DNA of 64,000 nucleotides, taken from the NCBI RefSeq assembly GCF_018873765.1, contig NC_057922.1, forward strand, positions 16,505,563 to 16,569,562, in the 5' to 3' direction. Shown here one piece after another: positions 34,901 to 46,900 of the stretch. Position 1 is the stretch's first letter; each line of letters starts with the position of its first letter. The notes under the pieces were generated by a model. The model searched no databases, was not told the origin of the DNA, and saw only the letters and a list, made by a program, of their open reading frames with translations. Position numbers and translations under genes: made by a program. This stretch comes from Telopea speciosissima (lineage: Eukaryota > Streptophyta > Magnoliopsida > Proteales > Proteaceae).

Positions 34901-37900
34901 CATAGGAGGGGTAAGTGAGGGTAAAAGGGGAAAAGCAGGGTTAGAGGGTCGAGAGGACAAAAAGAGGGGGGTATTCAAAAGAGGGGCTAAAGCAGTCTGA
35001 GTCTGCTCAGAGGGGGAGGTGATTTCGCGAGAAAGGCAAGGGGAGTAGTCCTGAAGCAGGGGTTCGACAGCGAAAACGGTGACTTGACTAATCTCAGATG
35101 GGGAGCTGCACAGCGTCCCAGAGTGGTAGGAGACGAGACAGGGGCTCTTCTAAGCTCAGAGGGGAAATCAGTGGCCTAGTACATCACTGTGTTCGCGCAG
35201 ATGCAGAGAGGCAAAGCAGTAGGATCTTCGATGGCTAGTTTGTCAACATGCTCGATGATCGAGGAGTCTGGCGTCTACAGAGGTTGCAGGGCGAGAGCCT
35301 GGGAAGTCTCGGTGCTTGGGGCAGACGTATTTCCAGAAATAGCAGCGGCATCGACGGCGACGATGGCGGTGGAATTTTGATGACGACAACTGAGTCGGCG
35401 ACGCTGGTGCCTATTTCGCTTGGGAGTTCTGCCGCGATGCACTGCAGGGGAAGGATCTTCGATGGGCAATGCTACGGTGGCGGAGACTTCGTTGAGAGAG
35501 GAAGTCGCAGCCGGAAGATGATTGATGAGAGAGGAAGTCGCAGCGGACGATGATCTTTCTGCGTGGTAGGTTGTTTGTCTCGGGAGCGATTCTGCAATGC
35601 AAATGCGGCAGGTAGAGTTTGAGTGACCAAAAGATTTGCATTGTCGACATGAGGAGGTAGCCATTCGTATCGCGCAGGCTGTTCAAACCAGAAGCCATCT
35701 TCTTCTTTGATAGAGATGGATGAAGGGGAGGGAGTCTGCTGAGATGTCAACACGATGTCTCGCAAACGAAAGCCTATGTTGTTTGAGAGTGCACAAGTCC
35801 GTGCGGAGAGGAATGCCCAGGACCGAACCAATACGGCTGAGGCTCTCAGTGGTCCAGTAGTGGAGGGGTAATCCAAGGAGAGTGACCCACATGGGAATGG
35901 TGTTGAAGTCGACCTTGTGGAGAAGGAGATGAGGCTGCCACTGACGAAGAAAGATTGGTTTGGTTCCCACCAGCCAAGGGGCACCATCCAACGCGCGAAT
36001 CTTGGCTTCTTCAGAGAAAAACTTGAAGAGGAACACACCAGAGTCGAGGAGATGGATATCAAGCATCCCATGAGCTTTCCATTGCTTGGTGAGGGAGGCC
36101 TGGACTATGGAGAAAGAAGGCAGGCCACCCAGAAAATGCCCCATAAGGCAGGAGGTCCATTTCGGGAGTTCAGGGGATAGAATGGACATGGGGCAGAGGG
36201 CGAAAGGGATGCCATTTTCAGTGAGGGGTTTTGAAAAGTGTAGGGAAGTATCAATCTGAGAAGGAGGATTCTGACGTAAAAGGGAGGACCAGGAGGCAGA
36301 GGGGGGGGATTTGAGACGCAGCAGTGGAAGGTGGGGGAGAGGGAGAGATGACAGCGGAGGGGTTGCCGGGGGAGTCAAGGAGGGGTGACGGTGAGGGCAA
36401 AGGTGGAGGGCTGGCCGGGGGGGGGGGGGAGAGGAAAGGTTCATGACTTAGGTCCAGTCTTAACATTTGAAAATACTGTTGCTGCTCAGTTCATATAATT
36501 TTACTTACAGAATGAGAGTTGATCTGGCAATTTTTGTGATCTGGTTTTGAATGATGTTTCCTATGTGATATCAGATTGCAGGGATCTATCCAGAAAACTG
36601 TAGATTGCTGGAAACTGACTCTTCGACGAACTTTGCACTTTCTCCTGATGTACTTAGTGAAGCCATCTCAAAAGACATTGCTGCTGGTCTAGTTCCAATT
36701 TTCTTATGTGCTACAGTAAGAAAACTAACATACAAACATTATTGACATTTTGTTGCTTTCCATGCTTCCCTAATCTGTGAATTCTTTTAATGCTCTCACT
36801 TGTCATTATATTTCTTTTACTAATTCCTACTGATTGTCGTATGAAACTTTTGTTCCCTCATTTTTCATGATCCTATTTAATGTCACTCTTAGAGAGCTGT
36901 GTGATGCATGGATTGCTAAATGGGATGGAAAGAAATAAAAAGAAAAGGAAGCATTATAGAAAACAGCACCAAATTGAATAGTTAATCATCTTCTAGTGGA
37001 CATCTGGGACCAAATCGTGATAACACAAGGAAAAAAAAAAGTGAAAAACAATAAAAATGTTATTGCTAACGTGTATATTCGGAAAATAGTTGCTTTTGTG
37101 AGGCTTCCCACAAGATATGGGGAAAAATAAAGAAATTTTAGACCCCCCCCCCCCAAAACAAAAAAAATGCTAGCATAAGAGGCTTATTTTTTGCCTTGAC
37201 ATATGTGTACATTTTTTTGGGTCCATTTTTTGTGAGATCTCATTTGAGCCATCATAATATGTGGATGTAATTATAGTTATGTATGAAGGTGTGGTGACTA
37301 GTTTGAGATTTGTGGGACGTCAGGGCAAGGAATTCCCAATTACAATTGGGTAACATTAGGGATCTGCCTTAACCCCTTATCTTTTTGCGCTTATTATGGA
37401 CGACCTAACCAAGAGTATCCAAGACGAGGTCCCATGTTGTATGCTCTTTGCCGATGATAGCGTTTTGGTGGATGAGACAGAAGCAGGATTTGACTCTAAG
37501 TTAGAGTTATGGTGATCAACCTTGGAAACAAGAGGCTTTAAGATTAGTAGAATGAAGATGGTATTAATGTGTAATTTTAGTCATACTATGATGGATTCTG
37601 ATATGGTGCGAATTGGGAAAAGAGAGATACCACAAAGTGATTATTTTAGATTTCTGGGGTCGATCATAAATAAAGAAGGTGACATAGAGGATGCTGTTTC
37701 ACAGAGAATTAAAGTGGGATGGATGAAGTGGAGAGGTGCATCTGGAGTGCTGTGTGACCGACATATTCCTTTAAAGTTTAAAGGAAAGTTGTATAGGACT
37801 GTTGTACGACCGACTATGATGTATGGGGTAGAATGTTGGGCAGTTAAAAGTGTCATATTGAGAAGCTATGTGTAGCAAAGACGAGGATGTTAAGATGGAT

Positions 37901-40900
37901 GTGCGAAAAAACTAGGAAGGATAAAGTAAGGAAATGAGCATATTAGAGCTGACTTGAGAGTTGCCCCGATCAATGACAAGCTCCGAGAGAGTCGTTTGAG
38001 GTGATATGGTCATGTTCAACGGAGGCATTGGGACGCCTCAATAAGGAGTGATATTATCCTAATTGAAGGAGCTAAAAAAGTTATAGGCAGGCCTAAAATG
38101 ACTATAGGAGAAGTTGTGAGGAAGGACATGCATAGTCTAGGTCTTGTACCAAGCATAGTTCAAGATCTCGTCTCGTCTCGCCATTTCGGGCAGGTCGAGA
38201 TATCCGAAATATCCGAAATTTACCGAAATATGGTATTTTTTCTGCCATATTTCGACAGTTCATCTCGGTGGGTTTTTGGCCATATTAAGGCCTGATACTT
38301 CATGTACACCCTTATTTAAGCTAAATAAACACATTTAAACCTTCATATTGCAAAAAAATGAACTCAAAGTGGTGTTTTGGGTTTGCACCCTTGATTGACA
38401 GTATACGGTCGGACCCTGATGTGTAAATAGTTAAATACACATTGTTTAAGTAATATACCAAAATTTCACGAAATATACCGAATTTTGGACCTTTTTTCAT
38501 TTCGTATGGTCATCTCGTCTTGGCAGTGTTGAGACATCCAAAATATACCGAAATATCGGCGATATGTCGCGAGATTTTGAACCATGGTACCAAGTATGAC
38601 CTCAGATAGATCCTATTTGAGGGAAAGGATTCATGTAGTAGACCCCATTTACCTGAGATTTTCCTGACTTACTTGGCTGTGCCTCTTTCCTCTTACTTCC
38701 ATCTTTTTTTTTTAGACCTCAGTTTCCCTACTTTGTTTTGTTGGATCCATTTAAGCCGACCCCATTAAGTTGGGATAAGGCTGAGTTTGTTGTTGTTGTA
38801 TTAATAGCCTCTTAGCCCAACAATTTTTTGTTTTTTTTTTCAAACTGTCTTGGTATCATTGTCAGTTGGTCCACCCTTCTCAACAATTACTTGTAGAAAA
38901 ATGTTGAGAGAAATACAATTATTGCCAATATGCTTCAAGGGTAATTCTACATGGGCACAACCCAGCTCACCAATAATGGGGTCTAAGCTGCAAAGACCCC
39001 CCCTCCCCAAAAGAAAAAGAAATATAGTATTGGAGCCAGACTATGTAAAAGAAATCAAACTTTCTGAACCTGAATGAGATAGGGCTTTGGGCCACTACCA
39101 TCTCACATTCCTTATTTGGTGAATGACATTGTACTATATACTTCATGTTATTTGTTCATTGCAAGTCATTTTCGAGGTTTAAGGACTGCCTGAATCCAGT
39201 CTGATTTCAATCTTGGACCCAAAGTTGAACACTTTCTGAAGCTAGATCTCCCATCAAGCTGCCTGGGCCATGAAGTTGTGATCCAGCCAGCTGAAGCTGC
39301 ATCACTTTTAATTCAACATCAATGGCTACTCATTTTGGTGTTTAGACTTGCTTTTTTAGAAGTGTTTATAGCATACTTTTTCAATCTCCTCAATTTAATT
39401 ATAGGCATTTCCATAAATGGATAGGAATAAACAAAAGTGAAATGCAGCTGTATAGTATGGGGTCCTATTGTTTGCAATTGTGGCAGTATGCAACCCATAC
39501 AAAACTGAAATATGACATTACTGTTTGTTTACATCTGGTTATGGAATTTATGATGCCAATGCCATGATATTACAAGATCCGAGTTGTGAGTTTGGTTGGT
39601 TGCTAATTCATGTTGCAGAATTTTTGTCTATGGATGTAATCTTGCATGGTTGTTTTCAGGTTGGTACTACTTCTTCAACAGCTGCGGATCCTCTTCCAGC
39701 ATTGGGAAAAATTGCTAAGGTGACTGACACACGTGATATATTAAGAAAATTGTCATGGTTAAATCCAAATTAGATAAATGTGAACTCCTTATGCTGTGCT
39801 TTGATTATAGTGGTATTGGTTTTTGAACTACTATATTCCTTGAATATAATACTACAAGGTGGATGAATTTAAGTTCCAGTGATATTTGAACTGGATGATG
39901 ATACCGAAAACGTTACCTAACAGTACTTGGGAACTTTTTTGAGTATTATCATGGAGAAGGTTTCGAAAGTCCAAATTGGAAGTTGTGGGGACTGCAAAAA
40001 TAAAATTGCAATCTGTTGGTTTTGGTTACCTGAAATTTTTACATGCATTAAAATGCATTTGGGGTTAAATTATGTGATCTCTGGTGATTGAAAAATCATA
40101 TTTCTTTAATTGCATGACTTAGATGTATGGAGTTTCAGTTTGCATTACTTTTGTGATGTATGAGGGGCGTAAGCTGTGATTCTTCAAAGTTCAGGTACAT
40201 TACTCATCCTGTAATTTTGTTGCTTTTACTGGTGGGCGTGGGCCCTCACTTAGGAAGGGCTGGTCTTATATTTCAGTTCAAAGTTGGGCTGCGCTTAGCC
40301 TGGGTGTGCCCATTGTCCTCTATGCATTGTCCTAGTCCTGACCTGGCCAGGGAAAATGTTAGCCTTATTGATAATTTTTTATTTTCATAAAATTTTCAAA
40401 TCCTAAATCTGCACGGTTCCTGTAACAGTTTTCAGATCTGGAACAATCAATAGTAAGAACTGTAGAGAGAAGAAAAAAAAGAAGAGAATAGGGCAGCAAA
40501 GAGCACTACCGCCAGTTCCCTGTTTTTCCTTCCTGTATCCTTTGCTGGAATGGCCTTAAGGACATCGATCACCTTTTCTTCTCTTGCCCCTCTGCCTTTT
40601 ATGTTTGGAAAAAATCTTTAAATTCCATTTGACCCCGTTGTAGGAGACCCCTACCCTTCTCTAGGGAGTGGCTTTGGATGGACATGACCTTCTCTAGCAG
40701 CACTATTTGTGATATCGCAAGTAAGCTTGTGTTTGGGGCTGTTCTCTCACATTTGGATGTAGCTGAATCTTCGAAGATGGACCTCCAAATCCCGATCTCT
40801 CGATATGATTTGGAAAGCCACCTTCTTCGATGTTAGCTCCATGCTTCACTTGTTACCCCATGGTTCTCTTATTGATTTCTCTAGGAACAGGCATATTGTT

Positions 40901-43900
40901 GTGTCCTGGGGTTTACCTGTTTCTCTTTTTCAGCCTCCTACCCCTTCCTCCTAGGGCTTGAGGCTCTGTATAGCTCCCCCCCCCCTTTTTTTCCTTTCTT
41001 TTCTGTGTATTCCTCCTCCCCCTTTTCTTCCCCTTCTCCGGGTTTTAGTAATGAATTGTTTATTCACCAAAAAAAAATAAGAGCACTACCAATTGGAGAG
41101 AATAGTTGAATCTCCGATCGGTAGTCACATATGTATTATATAGTGCAAAATAAAATACAAAGACAAGGATAACCTTACACATATGCACGACCCTACTTTT
41201 TTTTGGATGAATAAAAATTATATTACGAAGAAAGGAGGAGGAATATACAGGCCCGAGGGCAAACAAACCAAAGAAAAGAGAGAACAAGAAAGCCTAGAGC
41301 GAACTAGGCTGCAAAATGGAGAGAGGAAGACCCCAGGATACAACAATGAGCCTGTTCCTTGGGGTATCCTTTACAACAGCGAGAGGAAGCGAGCTAATTT
41401 TAGAGGAAACATCAAAGGAGATGGCATTTCAAATCTTGTCTAGAAAGCGAGAGTTGGAAGTCCATCTTCTAAGGTTGCGTTCCATCCAAATGTGGGAAAT
41501 AGTGACACAAAAGGCAAGCTTGCCAACTGAATCACAAATAGATTTCCCTCCAATTGTCATGTCTATCCAAACCCACACCCGATGAAGGGGGAGGGGACTT
41601 CTTCTACCCGGCCAACAACAATGCAGGACTCTTTTCTAAATGGAAGAAGTCAAAGAGCATGAGAAAAACAAGTGATCTGTGTCTTCTTGCCCTTTCCAAC
41701 AAAGGCAATAGTGGGGGGAGACCTGAATGTGTCGGTGAATGAGGAATGCCTTAGTCGGGAGGCAGTTGGAGAGAGCGCGCCAAGAGGTGAGACTATTGCG
41801 AGGAATGTGCCCTTTTAACCAGACGACTTTGTGCTAAGGACAGTGGGTCCCTCTGTGCCTAACCATATCCCAAGCTGAGTGAGAGCTAAATCTGCTGGAG
41901 GGGGAAGGGAGCCAAAGAATAGTGTCACTTCTGCCACGATGATCTGGAGGGATGGGGAGGGAGGGAGCTCTAAAGATCCACAAGGGGAGGGGGAGAAATG
42001 GGGGGGGGGGGACCAGGTGCCTCTGAAGATGATGGAAGCGACTAAGGAGGATCTATCCAGCCTAGAGGATTATATACTATATATCACGGGAACTCACGAC
42101 TATAGACAGAACACGAGAGGGGTACCATTTATCAAACTAGAGAGAGGTTGAGAGGCCATCATCAATCCTGCATGAAATGGCATAGAAGGCTGTGTCTCAC
42201 TTACAAAATTCTGCGCTCAACCCAGGAAGAATTGGTAGCAGGGCTAACTGACCAAATGGAGTCCCTTCAAAGAGGCCCGGTATAAACCCAAGAAGACCAA
42301 ATGCTGCCTTTGTTGGTGAGGAGTTTCCAAATAAGCTTGAGAGAACCAGCAAGATTGCCATCTTTAATCCTTTGAGACTAAGGCCCCCTTCAGATTTAGG
42401 GAGGCATAGGGAAGACCAATTCTTGGGGTGAAGAAATCTGGTTGAATCCACTCCTTTACAAAGGAGGGCACACATGATAGACTCTGCTGCCTTAATGATG
42501 GCCTTAGGGAGGCCAAAAACTCAACTCCAATATACGTAACAAGATTGAAGCACTGATCTGATGAGCTCCAGCTGACCTGCATAGGAGAGAAGCCGGGCTT
42601 TCCAGAGTTACAACTTCTTGCGAAGGAGATCTAAAATGGGGGGAGTAATGGTGAGCTGTAAGTCTAGCGGGGATGAGGGGAAGGCCAAGGTATCGATCGG
42701 ACAGGCAAGGTACCAATGGTGAAACCGGCAAGGGAGGAGAGGAGGGTTTGGGTGGTGTCTGGGAAACCAACAAGGAAGATGTAGGACTTGAGGAGATTAA
42801 TGCGAAGGCCAGAAAGTCTTTGAAAAAGGAGAAGGGAGGACATGATGGACTCGATGGAGAACAAGTCAGCCTTAGAGAAGATCATGATATCATCGACAAA
42901 AGCAAGGTGGGTCAGGTTTGTGGGCTTACATTTGGGGGGGGGATGGGAGAAATGAGGTGGAGGTCAGTATTGGATTGGAGGCTGTGGGAGAGCAACTCAA
43001 GGGATAGGCAAAAGAGGAAGGGGGAGAGAGGGCAACCTTGGCGGATGCCAACAGAAGAAGAGAAATAACCAGCTGGACTGCCATTCACAAGAACCGAGAA
43101 GCGGGGGGGAGGAGATACTGGAATGAATCCAATTGACAAAGATGGGGGTGGGGAAGACATTTTGAGAAGGACATGGGATATGAAGACCCAACGGATGGAG
43201 TTGAAGGCTTCGTGAATTTCAATTTTCATGAGGGCGGAGGGGGGAGTGGGATTTGTGGTCAAAGCCTCGGACAATTTCCTGACATAGGATGATGTTGTCT
43301 GAAATGCTACGCCCAGGGATGAAAGCAGATTGGTTAGCACTCAACAACTGAGTTTAATCATCAATAGGTATTCCTCCTCTCTCTCTTCTCCTTATTCTTC
43401 TCGGTTTGTTGTCCCCCCCCACCCCTTTTTTGTTTACTATTCCTCTCTCCTCTCTCTCTATATCTGTCTCTCCTTATCTCTCTCGGTATCTATTCTGCCC
43501 CCTTTCTCTTTTTTTCTTTTAGCTCCTATTTAATCTCAATTTGTTACGGTTTGACTAATAAATCCCAACTTCATTTTCTCCTCCCTTTCCATGATTTAAT
43601 TGCTAGATATGGTGGGGTCCACCATTGACTTAAATCCAAAAATATAAATAAAAGCTTAATTATAACTCCCACCTCCCTTTGCAGCTTATAAGACTTGAAC
43701 TCAAGACCTCTCACTAGCTTACGTCACAACCACTACCTTACAGGTATCCTTATCCAATTGGTTGGTGACAGAGCTATTTATAATTTGGGTTCTGACAGAT
43801 CAGCTACAGTATCCCTTATCATTAGAAGCTCAGCCTGGGATCTTTCATCTATGCTCTCCCCTCACTTGGACCACATCTGGGCTGCCCTCCCTCATATTCT

Positions 43901-46900
43901 CAAACCCCCCTCTGGGAGAGGGGACAAAACCATTTGGTCAGCCTCAATCTAGGAAATTCAGTCTGAAATCAGCTTGGAATCTCATTAGAACTCATGCTGA
44001 TCCTCTCATCTGGTGCAACTTGTTTTGGTTCCCAAGCTCCATTCCTAGGCACAGCTTCACCCTTTGGCATGCGCTCCGCAACTGTCTCCCTACCCAGGCT
44101 TTCCTCATCAGTAGGCATATTCCAGCTTCCCCTTGTTGCATTTTGTGTTGGTCCAGCATTGTGGATACTGATCACCTATTCTTTAAATGCCCTTTCTCCT
44201 CGAACATCTGGTCCTGGATCCTTGCCCGTTGCTGGTCCGTCAACTGGAGAATTCTTCCTTTCCATCGGGGAATGGATTTGGGTGGATATGGCATTTGGAG
44301 GCAATTCCTTTTGTAACCGTGTGGGTAAACTCGCGTTTGGTGCTGCTATTCATCAAATTTGGCTTGAGAGAAATATTAGAAGATGGACTACCAAATCTAG
44401 ATCTTTTAATCATATTTGGGATTCCATCTCCTTGGACATCAAAAGCAAGTTATCGGCATTCCCTTTGTGCCATTCGGGCTCCCCCCACGATAGTCACATT
44501 GTATCTTCTTGGAATTTTGCCCTTTAGGGTTGCATCTTCTTGTTTTCTTCTTGGAGCCTTGCCTTGTGGGGTTGTAATTTTGGGTTCTTTATGCTCCTCT
44601 CGAGCTCTCTTTGTTTCCCCTCCGGGGGCTTTCTCTTAGGTTAATGAATTTTTAGTTTACCCAAAAAAAAAAAAACATTTCAATTGTTAATTAAATCTAC
44701 AAATCAATTTAAATATAGAGTTAAAGTACTCTTTAATTTTTAAATATCTCATATACCTTTATGCCAATCAATACTAGGTTATAACTAAGATCAGATTCTA
44801 CACCTAATGGTATTAAGGAAAGAATAATCATAAATTTATGGAATTGCCCCTGAGGTGTAAAATTATGAAAATACCCCTGAGAATAGATAATTAATTATTT
44901 ATCAAAGGTTTCAGGTTTCCAAAATTCTGGAGCATTACATAATAGATGTGTTTTCCATAAATTTCCAAAAGGCCCACTTGTTTGTTTGCATGGGGTGGGA
45001 AAGTATGGAGACAACATACATGGCATTAAATGACTTTGTTGGGTGATGTGACAATGGATTTATTCCATCCCATCCTTAAACAAAAGTCCTACCAAAAAAC
45101 TTTGCGGGGAAGGGAGGGATTGTGATTATTTTATTATAAAATTGAGATGATGTCAGGGCATTAAATGACTTTCCAAGTTACCATCGATTCCTTTCCTTTG
45201 TTGTTTCTTTTCCCCATTATAGGCAAGGTTCCAAAACTCGGATCTCGGTACCAACTCGGTTCTGGGAAAAACCGAGTCGAGTTGAGATCTCGCCGAGTTG
45301 GTGCAATTTCTCTTTCCCCGACTTGAAGCCTCATCTCGGTGGGTTTTAGACCTAATTTAGGTCTGAAACTTGGTATTCAGCCTATTTTAGGCCATTTAAA
45401 CACAATGGCACTATCAGATCTTGCAAAAACAAAGTCCAAATATGAGTTTCACTTCGAACCATAGGTTGGTAGGCGTCAAGGGCGATGACGTACTAAAATA
45501 CCCTACTCTACACATAGTTTAATAATAGAAAGCAATCAAAACATTCAATTAATGTAAAACAACTTAAATAAGCATTAGAAATGTTAAAGTGTACAGTACA
45601 TCAATCTTTAAACAAATGTTACATAAAATATGATATGTTAATGTTTTCAACCCCAACCATATTCACATAGAATTCCCATGTCATAGTGTTGCTGTAGTTT
45701 TGCACATAGTTTGCCGCAGCACTCATATAAGTGTTGTCATCAACATATTCCAACTCCCCTATCCTAGGGTATAGAAGAGGTGGAGGCGGTTGGTTTAACC
45801 ATTTAAGGCATGAGATCCACTGCTACTGTCATATTGAGGCATGTATGGGTATGGCTGGTTTTGGGACTGGGAATATGGGCCCAAAACCAGACCCAGTGCT
45901 TTGATTGTCAAACTCGTGTGTTGACTGCCCAAACTGACCATAGCCACTATATTCGGAACCGGTGCTCTCCTGGCCATAATCATAGTCCAAAGTTGTGTAA
46001 TAGATCTTAACATGACATGAATCTACTAAGGATTGAATAATTTTTTTTGAAAAAATTAAATTTAGGGAAAAATAGTTTACCTTTGAAAAATCCTTCAAAT
46101 TTGTGATGAATCTTGAAGATGTGTAGTTGAATCTTCAAATGTGCAGCTTAATCACAGTTCAAGTCTTGAAATCCATCCAAATTTGAAGAAAGAGAGTAGT
46201 TTTGGGAAGAAGAGAGTAGATTTTGGGAAGAAGAGACTAAGAGAGAGTACGTTAGGTGGGCATTAAAATGGTAGATGGGCATTAAAAATGGATCAAATCG
46301 AGATATCGACCCGAGATCCGAGATCTCGGCGAGATATGGACTTGACTGTTAATAAAAATGGTTCAAAACGAGATATCGAATCGAGATCCGAGATCTCGGC
46401 GAGATATGACACCTTTGAAAATCGCCTCAAGTCTCGTCTCGGTTTTTCAAAAAACCAAGAAACTCGGCGAGATCTCGCGAGTTCTCGAACTATGATTATA
46501 GGTGGGTCCCACCACATATCATTTTCGACCTGTTTTTACCCTCTAAACAAATGGGCCCTTAAGGGGAAAAATTATCTTCACCTATTCACTTTATATTTAC
46601 CTCAGCTTTTGTAATAGCTTCTCTTTTATTTCCTCTTAAGATAATCTAACTTGTTAATTCTTGAATGCTTGATAGGGGAATGAGATGTGGTTCCACATTG
46701 ATGCAGCATATGCCGGAAGTGCTTGTGTGTGTCCAGAATACCGGCATTATATTGATGGTGTTGAAGAAGCAGACTCATTTAATATGAATGCACATAAATG
46801 GTTTCTTACTAATTTTGATTGTTCATTGCTCTGGGTAAAGGTATGCTATACTTCAAGAAAAATAAATAAATGAATTCTGTGATGTCATCTAATCAATTGC

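Larger units (their letters stand above)
30507..36485 (-). mobile_element. Near full-length L1 LINE, antisense in intron 4
   Basis: A 13-bp target duplication with one mismatch, tcagctcatataa (30494-30506) and tcagttcatataa (36486-36498), bounds a 5.98-kb insert. Read on the minus strand it has a short 5' UTR, ORF1, ORF2 and a 3' UTR ending ttattcacccaaaaaaaa. Both ORFs are broken, so it cannot move on its own. It accounts for most of the 8.7-kb intron 4 of the decarboxylase gene. The plus strand is extremely G-rich, with many runs of 8-14 G. Confidence 0.92.

Noticed and set aside
38160..38590. Regularly repeated short words resembling a CRISPR-like array
   Set aside because: No constant repeat length, no unique spacers, and clear transposon ends with a target duplication in a plant genome.
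45795..46098. Gly/Ser/Tyr/Gln-rich minus ORFs in the 45224 element
   Set aside because: Short, overlapping in two frames and with no recognised domain; perhaps a transposon gene remnant but not supportable.
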